From the IMG/VR virus record IMGVR_UViG_3300002835_000194, positions 1-60,842 of that record: DNA of 60,842 nt; one strand, 5' to 3'. The notes under the pieces are model-generated. The model was not told the DNA's origin. It did no database searches and saw only the letters and a list, made by a program, of their open reading frames with translations. Within the stretch, counting starts at the first letter, position 1. Every line of letters begins with the position of its first letter. Positions 52,147-59,094 of this stretch are shown piece after piece. This DNA comes from a virus. The translations under genes were made by a program, and so were the position numbers.

Positions 52147-52609
52147 TTGATAATACCTGTTTCATTTCAATTTCTGTTTTAAAAGGTCCTTGGTATTCGT
52201 ATCTTTGAAGAGTGATTAATTTAGGACAAAAACTTTTTACCCATCCCTTGTCGAATCGAATAACATAGTAACCGGCACAGTATAAACTTTTTGAATCTTC
52301 ACTTTTTGTAAACAAAGGAAGTTTTCTTTTTATATCAAACATAGCATTGTGGGGTGTAGTACTACAGCTATAACCATGAATTTCGTTAGGCTGAGAGCAT
52401 CGAGATTCTTGAACAATTTTAGCAACAAAAAAATCTTTACCAAATTGATCAGTTAAACTTTTTTTATTATCGTAAATTTTAATACCTAATTGATTGCTCA
52501 TAACAAATCTGTTATCTTCATCTTTTCTCAAAGTGGCAACTTTTTCTCCATCTTTTTCTATTATCCAAAACTTATTATCGATAATTGGCTTTGCGTGTAA
52601 GTCTGTCAT
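52133..52609 (-). CDS. Conserved phage hypothetical protein
   Basis: 158 residues from the ATG at 52609, which follows GGGAGGAA (52613-52620). An in-frame ATG at 52696 with a GGAG upstream would add 29 residues (including ACPFDLSCESRTDTC) and overlap the exonuclease by 44 bases; this cannot be excluded. The body is beta-rich: HAKPIIDNKFWIIEKDGEKV, then LPLFTKSEDSKSLYCAGYYV and IRFDKGWVKSFCPKLITLQR. Several cysteines (two near SRCSQPNEIHGYSC) hint at a metal site, but the spacing is not a known motif. Confidence 0.75.
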   Translation of the reverse strand: MTDLHAKPIIDNKFWIIEKDGEKVATLRKDEDNRFVMSNQLGIKIYDNKKSLTDQFGKDFFVAKIVQESRCSQPNEIHGYSCSTTPHNAMFDIKRKLPLFTKSEDSKSLYCAGYYVIRFDKGWVKSFCPKLITLQRYEYQGPFKTEIEMKQVLSNVSK

Positions 52610-52652
52610 TGGTTCCTCCCAACAAGTGTCTGTTCGAGATTCACAACTCAAA

Positions 52653-53663
52653 TCAAACGGACAAGCTGTGATCTTCTTTAATATTGTATCTAGCATTTAA
52701 TGGCTCCGCATAACTTTGTGCCTGTTCAGAAATTTTCTTAAGGTCATAGAGACCGCAAAATTTCATTAACTTCACACCAACCTGGTTAATATTTTTATTA
52801 GAATTAGTAGCTTCTGCAATCGTGGTTGCGATAATTTCTTTAATGTCATCGGGTTGATAGCTAAGATCGATCAACCTGCGATTGCGTTCATAATCTTCTA
52901 AGACTCGATGTTCTTTACCTTCGTGATCGGTCCACCTCTGTAGCATGAGATTATTCCACGCATATCCTTTGGTGCCACGATCCTCGAACGCTTCAGTAAG
53001 ACCCACTTTTTTGCTTGTGCCTTTAGTACGCACACCTGGATATGCCGAGAAGACATTATCACTGGTATCACCACGCATACATTTTTCAAACAAGAGCCAT
53101 TCTGGATTTGGAGCGGCTTTCGCTTCTTTAGTTTTCTTGTCAATGACGGGCTTGCCTTTGTCATCAAAGATTCCTTCGTGTGTGATAACGTGTTCCATTA
53201 CTCCGTTATACTGTTTAACATTGGAGGCGATCAGTTGTACGAAGTCTGTGTCAGTGCTGATGATCACATGGTTATCATTCGGATGGCTCTGTATCCAACC
53301 TGCGATTAGATCGTCCGCTTCTAGCTGAGAATTTTGTAGAACTGTACAGTTGGTCTTTTCTGTTACAAATTCTTTAAATGTATCAAATGCTTCCCAAAAT
53401 ACACGTTCTTCTTCTTGTTCTCTTTCGTTATGAGCAGCACGAGCATCTGCACGATTACGCTTATAGGGAGCATAATAATCTTTGCGCCACGATCTGCCTT
53501 CTAAACAGAAGATAACATGGCTTCCGTTAAACTGCTGCCACGCTTTTCGTATTGAATTTAAGGTAATATGAAAAGCCATACCTAACTTGATATCAGCATC
53601 GCCGTTGATTACGTGGCGAGCACGAAAAAATGTATTTGCTGTATCAACTAAAATATAGGTCAT
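52653..53663 (-). CDS. rnh: RNase H / 5'-3' exonuclease (T4 Rnh-like, FEN family)
   Basis: 336 residues, against 305 in T4 RNase H. YILVDTANTFFRARHVI gives the first metal Asp (Asp7). Then come RRKxYYAPYKRNR-like DYYAPYKRNRADARAA, LEADDLIAGWIQS, VIISTDTDFVQLIA and CMRGDTSDNVFSAYPGVRTK, which are the successive acidic and H3TH elements of the family. T4 Rnh removes RNA primers and flaps during lagging-strand synthesis. Start and stop overlap neighbours (ATGA upstream). It marks the replication and nucleotide part of the minus-strand operon. Confidence 0.92.
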   Translation of the reverse strand: MTYILVDTANTFFRARHVINGDADIKLGMAFHITLNSIRKAWQQFNGSHVIFCLEGRSWRKDYYAPYKRNRADARAAHNEREQEEERVFWEAFDTFKEFVTEKTNCTVLQNSQLEADDLIAGWIQSHPNDNHVIISTDTDFVQLIASNVKQYNGVMEHVITHEGIFDDKGKPVIDKKTKEAKAAPNPEWLLFEKCMRGDTSDNVFSAYPGVRTKGTSKKVGLTEAFEDRGTKGYAWNNLMLQRWTDHEGKEHRVLEDYERNRRLIDLSYQPDDIKEIIATTIAEATNSNKNINQVGVKLMKFCGLYDLKKISEQAQSYAEPLNARYNIKEDHSLSV

Positions 53664-54097
53664 TGATTTTTCTTCTTTACTGATTGTATGTCTATAACAC
53701 CTGTATTAACAGGGCCACCAAAATCACCATCGACAACTACGTTGGCGCAAAGTTCACGAAACCAGCGATCGACAATTTCCTCGTCCTTGTCACCGTCTGC
53801 ACCATAACCGTCTTGCTTTAATTGTAGCACAAAGAACTCATTCCAGTCAAGCTCAAAAAAACCGTTACGAATGTTATCTTTGTTTACGTGAGTATTAATG
53901 ACTCCGACCCAAGGTTCTTTCTTTCGAGTAGCACGATCTTTTGGCGATAATTTGGCTAACTCTTCTTGTTCTTGAGCAAGTTTGGCAGATTCTTCTGCTT
54001 GCTGTTTTCTAATTTCTGCTTCTTCTAGAGCTTTTTGTGCCTGCACTAAACTCTCTTGGATCTTATCAATACCTAATAGTTTTTTGATCAGTTTCAT
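53660..54097 (-). CDS. Conserved phage hypothetical protein with N-terminal coiled coil
   Basis: 145 residues from the ATG at 54097, where the QueE stop and this start overlap as TAATGA and GGGGA lies five bases upstream; the GTG four codons earlier has no better site. Residues about 10-55 are a charged, Ala/Glu/Gln-rich coiled coil (QAQKALEEAEIRKQQAEESA). The C-terminal half is well kept (KKEPWVGVINTHVNKDNIRN, then GFFELDWNEFFVLQLKQDGY) in marine phages. Function unknown. Confidence 0.8.
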   Translation of the reverse strand: MKLIKKLLGIDKIQESLVQAQKALEEAEIRKQQAEESAKLAQEQEELAKLSPKDRATRKKEPWVGVINTHVNKDNIRNGFFELDWNEFFVLQLKQDGYGADGDKDEEIVDRWFRELCANVVVDGDFGGPVNTGVIDIQSVKKKNQ

Positions 54098-54948
54098 TAA
54101 GTTCCCCACTCATTTTTAAACAAAGGCACCTGCAAGCGATCTGAATAGCGTAGACCATTTTTCATTGCCAATTCCGCTACACGGCGATTATTTAATGTAT
54201 AAACACTTTCTACGCCACCCACCGGCATCAAATATACAGGACCAGTAAAGCCTTCTGCACGATAAATGTCTACAGTTTCTAAGGCTTCTTCGGCGTCGTC
54301 TTCTGTGGCTACTACAAATTTTAGATAGGCGTAGCCTACTTCTTGATATTCGCATACAACATCAGGTCGAATAGCTACAGATCTTTCTTCGCCGCTGCAA
54401 CTTAATTTCGCACTAACAGAAAACGTTAATCTAGTGTAACCTCTTTTTTCAATACCCCAATCTAATAGATATTTTTTAAATTCGGGTGTAAGATTTTGAG
54501 TACCATTAGTTTCAAAAGTAATTTCTTTTAAACCTTCCATCTTAGGATGATTTAAAAGTTCCGGATAGATATTTTGCCATTTTAACAAAGGCTCCCCTCC
54601 AGTAATAACTAAATGTTCATCTTCCCATTTACCGTATGGTAGAATCTTCATTATGTTTTCTGCGATCTCGTCCGGGCTATAAAAAGGACTTAGATGTTTA
54701 AAAGCTGGATGCCACGAAGCATAGCTATCACAGCCTGTTGATACTAGAGGTAACTCTTCATAAGTTTTATACAGATGTACATTGTTAGCAATAGGATCAA
54801 CTTCAGTAGTTGATTCTCCTTTAGGCATGCCAAACCCGGCACACTTAAAATTGCAACCAAATGTTCTCATAAACACTGAAGGAACGCCCATAAAACGTCC
54901 TTCTCCCTGTATGCTGTAAAACAGCTCTGCTAATTTAATTTTTTCCAT
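54097..54948 (-). CDS. queE: 7-carboxy-7-deazaguanine synthase QueE with enlarged cluster loop
   Basis: 283 residues, against 223 in E. coli. The hallmark ELFYSIQGEGRFMGVPSVFM is followed by TFGCNFKC (Cys32, Cys36). The third cysteine is not two residues later: that place is Phe39. The next cysteine is Cys73 in TGCDSYASWH, which lines up with the WCDT..W of normal QueE, so about 34 residues are inserted into the cluster loop. VITGGEPLLKW is the GGE motif and FETNGTQ follows. QueE turns 6-carboxy-tetrahydropterin into 7-carboxy-7-deazaguanine, the step after QueD. FolE and a QueD-like gene are in the same operon. NrdG-type activase is excluded by the SIQGEG head. Confidence 0.9.
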   Translation of the reverse strand: MEKIKLAELFYSIQGEGRFMGVPSVFMRTFGCNFKCAGFGMPKGESTTEVDPIANNVHLYKTYEELPLVSTGCDSYASWHPAFKHLSPFYSPDEIAENIMKILPYGKWEDEHLVITGGEPLLKWQNIYPELLNHPKMEGLKEITFETNGTQNLTPEFKKYLLDWGIEKRGYTRLTFSVSAKLSCSGEERSVAIRPDVVCEYQEVGYAYLKFVVATEDDAEEALETVDIYRAEGFTGPVYLMPVGGVESVYTLNNRRVAELAMKNGLRYSDRLQVPLFKNEWGT

Positions 54949-54953
54949 ATTTT

Positions 54954-54982
54954 ATTATACACTCTTTTTTCGTAGTTGCCAA
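54954..54982 (-). promoter_or_regulatory. Candidate sigma70-type promoter before queE
   Basis: On the minus strand TTGGCA, a 17-base spacer and TATAAT lie directly before the queE start. The -35 box differs from consensus at one base and the -10 box is exact. The expected start site falls at the ATG, so the transcript would have almost no leader, and no ribosome site is visible before queE. It lies in the end of the AbrB-like gene, so chance cannot be ruled out. Confidence 0.4.
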
Positions 54983-55119
54983 GAGCCATCACCTAGATCG
55001 AGCCATTCTAGAGTATCACCTTCTTTCCAATCTGCTTCTTTTAACAGGTCGGGAGGAAATGTTAAAATACTATCTCCGGTTTCGGGATCTTCTTCAACTG
55101 TTAATGTCCAACTTTTCAA
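54955..55119 (-). CDS. Small AbrB/MazE-like protein (TTG start)
   Basis: 54 residues, between the dCMP deaminase and queE. The TTG at 55119 follows AGGAG at 55126-55130 with a six-base spacer, and there is no ATG in frame. The sequence has WTLTVEEDPETGDSILTFPP, then DLLKEADWKEGDTLEWLDLG and SWQLRKK. That is the swapped-hairpin pattern (LPxxLLxxAGWKEGDxLEW) of AbrB/SpoVT-type DNA-binding domains and is common in marine phages. It overlaps the end of dCMP deaminase by 26 bases. It may act as a small transcription regulator. Confidence 0.8.
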   Translation of the reverse strand: MKSWTLTVEEDPETGDSILTFPPDLLKEADWKEGDTLEWLDLGDGSWQLRKKSV

Positions 55120-55612
55120 CGTTAACTCCTGATTTGGTTAAAAAATTTATTCCAGTATCGTCTCTGTAATTTTCTTTAAAATATACATTTTTAATACCGG
55201 ATTGATATATCAATTTAGCACAATCTAAACACGGACTATGTGTAACAAATAAATCTGCGTCAAGTCCTGATTCGTTACTGCGAGCTAATTTTGCGATAGC
55301 GTTTGACTCTGCGTGTAGTACTTCTGATTTTGTTTTTAAGCCATATCTGTATTCTTCTTCCGCATCCTCGTTCCATTCAGTATACGGATACATAGCTTCA
55401 AACTCTTCTGGACTTACCCAACCACCTGCGCCGGAATCATATACTTTGTCTTCGCAGTTGTTATCCCAACCAGCCGGCATACCGTTGTAGCCGATAGAGA
55501 TAATTCTATCATCCTTGACTACAATAGCACCAACGTGTAATCTACGTGCGTGACTAAGTTCTGAGAAGATTTCTGCCGTTCTCATAAAGGCGCTTTTCAG
55601 TTTCTGTTTCAT
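55094..55612 (-). CDS. cd: dCMP deaminase
   Basis: 172 residues, against 193 in T4 Cd. The zinc site is HAE (His100, Glu102) with PCLDC (Cys128, Cys131). RRLHVGAIVVKDDRIISIGY and GMPAG are family signatures. An insert around residues 50-90 (DKVYDSGAGGWVSPEEFEAM) matches the longer region of viral dCMP deaminases, and Cys53 may be the partner of a second zinc site. It makes dUMP for thymidylate synthesis. The start overlaps the small membrane protein gene by 59 bases. An ATG nine codons inside has no ribosome site, so 55612 is kept. Confidence 0.92.
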   Translation of the reverse strand: MKQKLKSAFMRTAEIFSELSHARRLHVGAIVVKDDRIISIGYNGMPAGWDNNCEDKVYDSGAGGWVSPEEFEAMYPYTEWNEDAEEEYRYGLKTKSEVLHAESNAIAKLARSNESGLDADLFVTHSPCLDCAKLIYQSGIKNVYFKENYRDDTGINFLTKSGVNVEKLDINS

Positions 55613-55775
55613 TTTTTCTTCGATTTCTACATTCTTCTTTTACCCTAGGTGGGATATCTGGATGCCATTCTGCCATACCACAATCATATATCTTATATTC
55701 TGGTATTTCTACATTGGAGAGAAGAATCACCCATAATACACTAGCCACTATAAAACCAATGATGTACTTTCTCAT
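55554..55775 (-). CDS. Small single-pass membrane protein
   Basis: 73 residues. Residues 4-21 (YIIGFIVASVLWVILLSN) form one hydrophobic segment after MRK, a signal-anchor or signal-peptide pattern with the N-terminus in. The rest is a soluble tail with two cysteines (CGMAEWHPDIPPRVKEEC) that could form a disulfide in the periplasm, then a charged helix. The long overlap with dCMP deaminase (59 bases) is unusual but the hydrophobic segment and the conserved DIPPRVKEEC block support a real gene. Function unknown; a lysis or exclusion role cannot be claimed. Confidence 0.65.
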   Translation of the reverse strand: MRKYIIGFIVASVLWVILLSNVEIPEYKIYDCGMAEWHPDIPPRVKEECRNRRKNETETEKRLYENGRNLLRT

Positions 55776-55792
55776 TGAGCGTTTTCAAAGAA

Positions 55793-55996
55793 TCAGATAT
55801 TGAAATGTTTATCCAACACTTCAAGTTTATCCATATATTCGGCAATGATAGCCATTTCTTTTTCAATAGCACTCATTAAATCAGTATGATCGTGAATGGC
55901 CATAGGGTTACCTAACATAATATCTACATTCATTTTATGTTTTAAAACGTGTGCTGAAAAATGCGCTCTTAGCGCATCAAGAATTTCTTTTCTCAT
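55793..55996 (-). CDS. Small helical hypothetical protein
   Basis: 67 residues from the ATG at 55996, which overlaps the HIT stop (ATGA) and has AGGA six bases upstream; the ATG two codons before sits too close to that site. It is wholly helical (ILDALRAHFSAHVLKHKMNV, then AIEKEMAIIAEYMDKLEVLD) and rich in Met and His. It is a type seen near nucleotide genes in marine phages. Function unknown. Confidence 0.7.
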   Translation of the reverse strand: MRKEILDALRAHFSAHVLKHKMNVDIMLGNPMAIHDHTDLMSAIEKEMAIIAEYMDKLEVLDKHFNI

Positions 55997-56382
55997 TTCC
56001 ATTTCCTATAATTGCCCCGTTCCGGTATGACGTGTCTCACGCCTCCAGTAGGGTCTTCCATATCACCACTACGTCTCGGAATGAGATGTACGTGGGGCCA
56101 ACCTACGGTTTGTCCTGCTGACTTTCCGTAATTAAAACCAATGTTAAAACCGTCACACTGTCCTTCTTCAACCATACGTATACCGTCACGCACAGCATCT
56201 TCAAATGCATCCATTAGTACAGATACTGTGTTATATTTAGGTACAAATAACAGATGCCCTTCTGTAACCGGATATTTGTCTGCAAATACTTTTACGTGAT
56301 AGTCCTCGTCTACAAGATTATCCCAAGGTGCTTGACTATCCTCTATAGACTCAGCTTGATCATTCATTATTTTTTCATTCAT
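55993..56382 (-). CDS. HIT family protein
   Basis: 129 residues from the ATG at 56382, which overlaps the stop of the previous gene as ATGA; an upstream in-frame start lies inside it. The pattern HVKVFADKYPVTEGHLLFVP, then GFNIGFNYGKSAGQTVGWPH and VHLIPRR is that of the histidine-triad fold, with HVH as the core of the active site. Family members hydrolyse nucleotide phosphoramidates or dinucleotides. It sits beside phosphoribosyltransferase, so it likely acts on a nucleotide. Confidence 0.85.
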   Translation of the reverse strand: MNEKIMNDQAESIEDSQAPWDNLVDEDYHVKVFADKYPVTEGHLLFVPKYNTVSVLMDAFEDAVRDGIRMVEEGQCDGFNIGFNYGKSAGQTVGWPHVHLIPRRSGDMEDPTGGVRHVIPERGNYRKWK

Positions 56383-56966
56383 TTTGCCCACCAATCTTCC
56401 CAAGGGAAATCAACCCAAACATCGTTTTCTGCTTTGTTGATTTCTTTTCCAACAAAATCCATTTTAACTTCGCACTTACTAGCTAGATTATCAACTAATA
56501 CTGCAAATTTTACATTATTGTTCCAAACGTGTCCCCAGTCAGGATCGTTAGGCAAACAGCCACTCGGCCAATCATTAATTATCCAATTAAAAGTAGCACC
56601 AGTGTCGTTGATGTCGTCAACAATAAGAATATTCTTAAAGTTTTCACCTTGTTCTAAAAGTGAACCAGCTGCATCTAATACAGCCCCTATATCGTTTTCG
56701 TCGGTTACGAATATTTCTTTTTTAGGATAACCTAAAGCATCTTCGGCCATCCATAAATTACTTTCTCCGCCCTGACCATCTCGTAGGCTTACTCCTAAGG
56801 CATACATCGGAACATTGAGATAATGACTGATCATTACAGCAGGAATCAGCCCACCTCTTGTTAATCCTACAATGTAATCAGGACGCCAGCTGCTGATCAC
56901 AATATCTCTACATATCTTGCTAACAAGACCGTTAAGTTCTTGTTGTTGAAATATGAGCTTGTTCAT
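56379..56966 (-). CDS. Phosphoribosyltransferase
   Basis: 195 residues. The PRPP loop is ILIVDDINDTGAT (residues 113-125), with YIVGLTRGGLIPAVMISHYL as the first loop and YALGVSLRD after it. This is the xanthine/hypoxanthine or general type-I PRTase pattern; the base cannot be told. AAGGAAAGAT precedes the ATG. It might be a salvage enzyme, or one that handles the unusual bases made by the neighbouring pathway, though that is conjecture. It overlaps neighbours at both ends. Confidence 0.85.
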   Translation of the reverse strand: MNKLIFQQQELNGLVSKICRDIVISSWRPDYIVGLTRGGLIPAVMISHYLNVPMYALGVSLRDGQGGESNLWMAEDALGYPKKEIFVTDENDIGAVLDAAGSLLEQGENFKNILIVDDINDTGATFNWIINDWPSGCLPNDPDWGHVWNNNVKFAVLVDNLASKCEVKMDFVGKEINKAENDVWVDFPWEDWWAK

Positions 56967-57408
56967 ATCTTTCCTTTAAATATTGTTCGTGTTGAATCCA
57001 TTTGTTATTAACTAAGAATCCCCAATCACGTTTGTGAGGACCGGGCATAAACAACGTCCACGCTGTTACGCCAGGCTTAAGCTCAATACGATGATAAGAG
57101 TTAGGGCTACATATACGAAAATGGCCGGGTCCTCTCCATTTACGTATTTCACAAGATTTATTGCCCTGTTCGTCAAACTGCGGAACCCATTCATAATAAC
57201 CACCTTTTAAAATTAATGTAGCGTAGGGCCAAGGATGATCGTGAACGTCATCTGGATCTCCTTTTAAGAATTTGTGTAGAAATACATTAAATGGAAAACG
57301 GTTACGCTCTTTAAGAAAGAGATAGTAGCGTTCTAGATAAGGTTCATTGTGTACGCGATCAAAAATAATACGCTTACGACCTAATCGTTCAAGTAGCTTC
57401 AACAACAT
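56932..57408 (-). CDS. Cupin-like protein
   Basis: 158 residues. NVFLHKFLKGDPDDVHDHPW gives a metal-type HxH (His56, His58), then YATLILKGGYYEW and PNSYHRIELKPG with His106, the order of the two cupin motifs. The second motif lacks the usual Gly-rich tail. AGGAAA lies before the ATG. I know this protein from marine phages and bacteria as a cupin without assigned reaction. It overlaps the DNA glycosylase gene by 20 bases. Confidence 0.75.
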   Translation of the reverse strand: MLLKLLERLGRKRIIFDRVHNEPYLERYYLFLKERNRFPFNVFLHKFLKGDPDDVHDHPWPYATLILKGGYYEWVPQFDEQGNKSCEIRKWRGPGHFRICSPNSYHRIELKPGVTAWTLFMPGPHKRDWGFLVNNKWIQHEQYLKERYEQAHISTTRT

Positions 57409-57826
57409 TAAAAATTTCCTCTTCGAGATATCTTTTTAGTTCTTTGTCTGTAGGTTGCACAGAATAATTTTGTTTAAAAAAGATTTCGTAGCTATCGCTT
57501 CCGTATTTGCCGATACCATACAACAGTTTAGCATCATCTCCATCCCAAAGCAAGAAATCAGCAGTCATTCTTTTAAGTCTTTGAAAACGTACATTGTACA
57601 TACCTAACGGCCAAATTACTTCCTTGACCTCGTCGATAGTAGAGAACAAAAATTTATTAGGAGTGGGCCAATGATTGAGAAATATAGGCAGTACATACTT
57701 CACTGCCTTTCTTCCAGTTTGATTTAGCATAATGACAGCGACCATATGCTGCCAAGCACGAACAGTTTGATCGTTAGAAGGTAACTGTTGTTGTACCATC
57801 AATTCATCTAATAACGGTTTAATCAT
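57389..57826 (-). CDS. MBD4-like DNA glycosylase (HhH-GPD)
   Basis: 145 residues, the size of the MBD4 catalytic domain without its methyl-CpG-binding domain. VIMLNQTGRKAVKYVLPIFL matches the LNRTSGKMAIPVLWKFL of MBD4, WPLGMYNVRFQRLKRMTADF its PLGLYDLRAKTIVKFS, and LYGIGKYGSDSYEIF (from 102) is its LHGIGKYGNDSYRIF hairpin. PTDKELKRY places Asp127 at the catalytic Asp of MBD4 (PEDHKLNKY). The comparison is from memory. MBD4 removes T or U mispaired with G; here it may guard against deaminated or modified bases. It lies in one operon with dCMP deaminase and 7-deazaguanine genes. It lacks the iron-sulfur cysteines of endonuclease III. Confidence 0.8.
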   Translation of the reverse strand: MIKPLLDELMVQQQLPSNDQTVRAWQHMVAVIMLNQTGRKAVKYVLPIFLNHWPTPNKFLFSTIDEVKEVIWPLGMYNVRFQRLKRMTADFLLWDGDDAKLLYGIGKYGSDSYEIFFKQNYSVQPTDKELKRYLEEEIFNVVEAT

Positions 57827-58040
57827 GTGTGCCTTCTAACCAGCGATCTACCATTTCTTCCGCTTCCTGTTGACTTACTGCTAATACAGAAAACCAAGCA
57901 TATTCTTGATTGGCCTTTATGTCAAAAGGAACAGGCCCCCTAGTGAAAGATAAAGGGTCGTCTAGAGATCTCTGAACTTGAAAAGTTTTAAGATTTCTAA
58001 CTCGTTGTATAAAAGAACTGGCTAATTCTGCACTATTCAT
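57819..58040 (-). CDS. Small conserved hypothetical protein
   Basis: 73 residues. One alpha/beta unit: SSFIQRVRNLKTFQVQRSLD, a Pro/Gly loop, then EYAWFSVLAVSQQEAEEMVD and RWLEG. The C-terminal EAEEMVDRWLE helix is typical of small phage accessory proteins. The stop overlaps the glycosylase start by eight bases, so it is coupled to that gene. Function unknown. Confidence 0.72.
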   Translation of the reverse strand: MNSAELASSFIQRVRNLKTFQVQRSLDDPLSFTRGPVPFDIKANQEYAWFSVLAVSQQEAEEMVDRWLEGTHD

Positions 58041-58049
58041 TATAGTCTT

Positions 58050-58214
58050 TTATTTTTGTTCTGCTTCTTGATCTTTACGGAACTGTTCTTCTAGCCAGAG
58101 TCTTTTTTGATGTTGATACATATCTTCTGACAGACTGTGCCATCCGATACAATCTCCTGTAGGACTACGACCACAGCCACAGGTTCCTTTTTTTAGTTCA
58201 GTTTGTTGATTCAT
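58050..58214 (-). CDS. Small CDGSH-like cysteine/histidine protein
   Basis: 54 residues, between folE and the 73-residue gene. GTCGCGRSPTGDCIGWHSLS gives C-x-C-x7-C-x3-H (Cys12, Cys14, Cys22, His26). This matches the ligand set of CDGSH [2Fe-2S] proteins (C-x-C-x2-S/T-x3-P-x-C-D-G-S-H), but is one residue shorter between second and third cysteine and has IGW in place of DGS. Zinc binding is the alternative. The C-terminal half is a charged helix. AAGGAAA lies before the ATG, and the gene ends ten bases before the next. Confidence 0.78.
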   Translation of the reverse strand: MNQQTELKKGTCGCGRSPTGDCIGWHSLSEDMYQHQKRLWLEEQFRKDQEAEQK

Positions 58215-58222
58215 AATTTTCC

Positions 58223-59059
58223 TTATCTAGGGGCAAAATCTTGTTGCAATTTGATATTATCAAAGAATTCTTTCTTTGTTCCTTGATCGTCTTTAAATGC
58301 ACCTTTTAGTACAGTAGTCTGCGTTAGACTGCTATGTGCCATAATACCGCGATTCTCACAGCAGCCGTGAATTGCTTGAACATAAACGCCTACGTCTTTG
58401 GCTCCTGTGGCCTTGGCGATCTCGCGAGCAATATCATTAGCAAGTTCCTCCTGGAGAGTTCCGCGCCGGGCGCACCACTGTGCGATGCGTGTGTACTTAC
58501 TAAGTCCAATGAGCTTGGAAGCCGCAATAATACCAATATAGGCAACACCACTAACGGGCTGATGATGATGGCTACACATACTGCGAAGCTCACTGCGAAC
58601 AACCAACATACCTTCGTAGCGGTCTTCCGTATCGTTAGGGAATGCTGTGGCGTCTGGTGCTGGGTCATATCTTCCTGCCATTATTTCGTTAAAATACATT
58701 TTAGCCAATCGACGAGCAGTGCCGTGACTATTAGGATCGTTTTCGCGATCAATTAGCAAACGATCAAGCACTGTTTCAAATGCTTCTGTTGCTTCGTCAA
58801 TAAGTTTCTCTTTATCGCCTTCGTGTAGAAAGTCACTAATGTTATCTCCAGCCCAAAAACGTTTGCCTTCACGTTTCATTTTAAAGCGAAGATGATCGCC
58901 AAGATATGCTTCTTCGTAGCCCTTGTCACTCATCATTTCCCCAGCTTTAACATAAACTTTCTGGGGAAGTGGAACATACTGATCTTTAAATTCGTCTTTT
59001 ACGAATTCTGTGTTTACATTTTCATTTAATACAGGATCTGGTTTAAATTTGTTTGTCAA
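58223..59059 (-). CDS. folE: GTP cyclohydrolase I FolE (TTG start)
   Basis: 278 residues from TTG at 59059, with GGAG (59068-59071) eight bases upstream; the next ATG is 40 codons in. The core has TARRLAKMYFNEIMAGRYDP, RSMCSHHHQPVSGVAYIGII, KLIGLSKYTRIAQWCARRGT, LQEELANDIA and AIHGCCENRGI, with zinc ligands Cys162, His165 and Cys233. It is about 55 residues longer than E. coli FolE because of an N-terminal extension of about 85 residues. It makes dihydroneopterin triphosphate from GTP, the first step to 7-deazaguanine or folate. The QueD-like and QueE genes in the operon point to the former. Confidence 0.93.
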   Translation of the reverse strand: MTNKFKPDPVLNENVNTEFVKDEFKDQYVPLPQKVYVKAGEMMSDKGYEEAYLGDHLRFKMKREGKRFWAGDNISDFLHEGDKEKLIDEATEAFETVLDRLLIDRENDPNSHGTARRLAKMYFNEIMAGRYDPAPDATAFPNDTEDRYEGMLVVRSELRSMCSHHHQPVSGVAYIGIIAASKLIGLSKYTRIAQWCARRGTLQEELANDIAREIAKATGAKDVGVYVQAIHGCCENRGIMAHSSLTQTTVLKGAFKDDQGTKKEFFDNIKLQQDFAPR

Positions 59060-59094
59060 TTATAATTCTCCGAGTTATAGTCGTGGATGACATT

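Noticed and set aside
52945-53328. A 127-residue plus-strand frame
   Set aside because: Antisense to the conserved acidic motifs of the exonuclease/RNase H.
54097-54948. Anaerobic ribonucleotide reductase activase (NrdG)
   Set aside because: The SIQGEG head, the CDSYASW block and the overall length fit QueE, and no nrdD gene is in the window.
56254-56730. A 158-residue plus-strand frame
   Set aside because: Antisense to the HIT and phosphoribosyltransferase genes, both with clear motifs.
58334-58756. A 140-residue plus-strand frame
   Set aside because: Antisense to the zinc-binding core of FolE.
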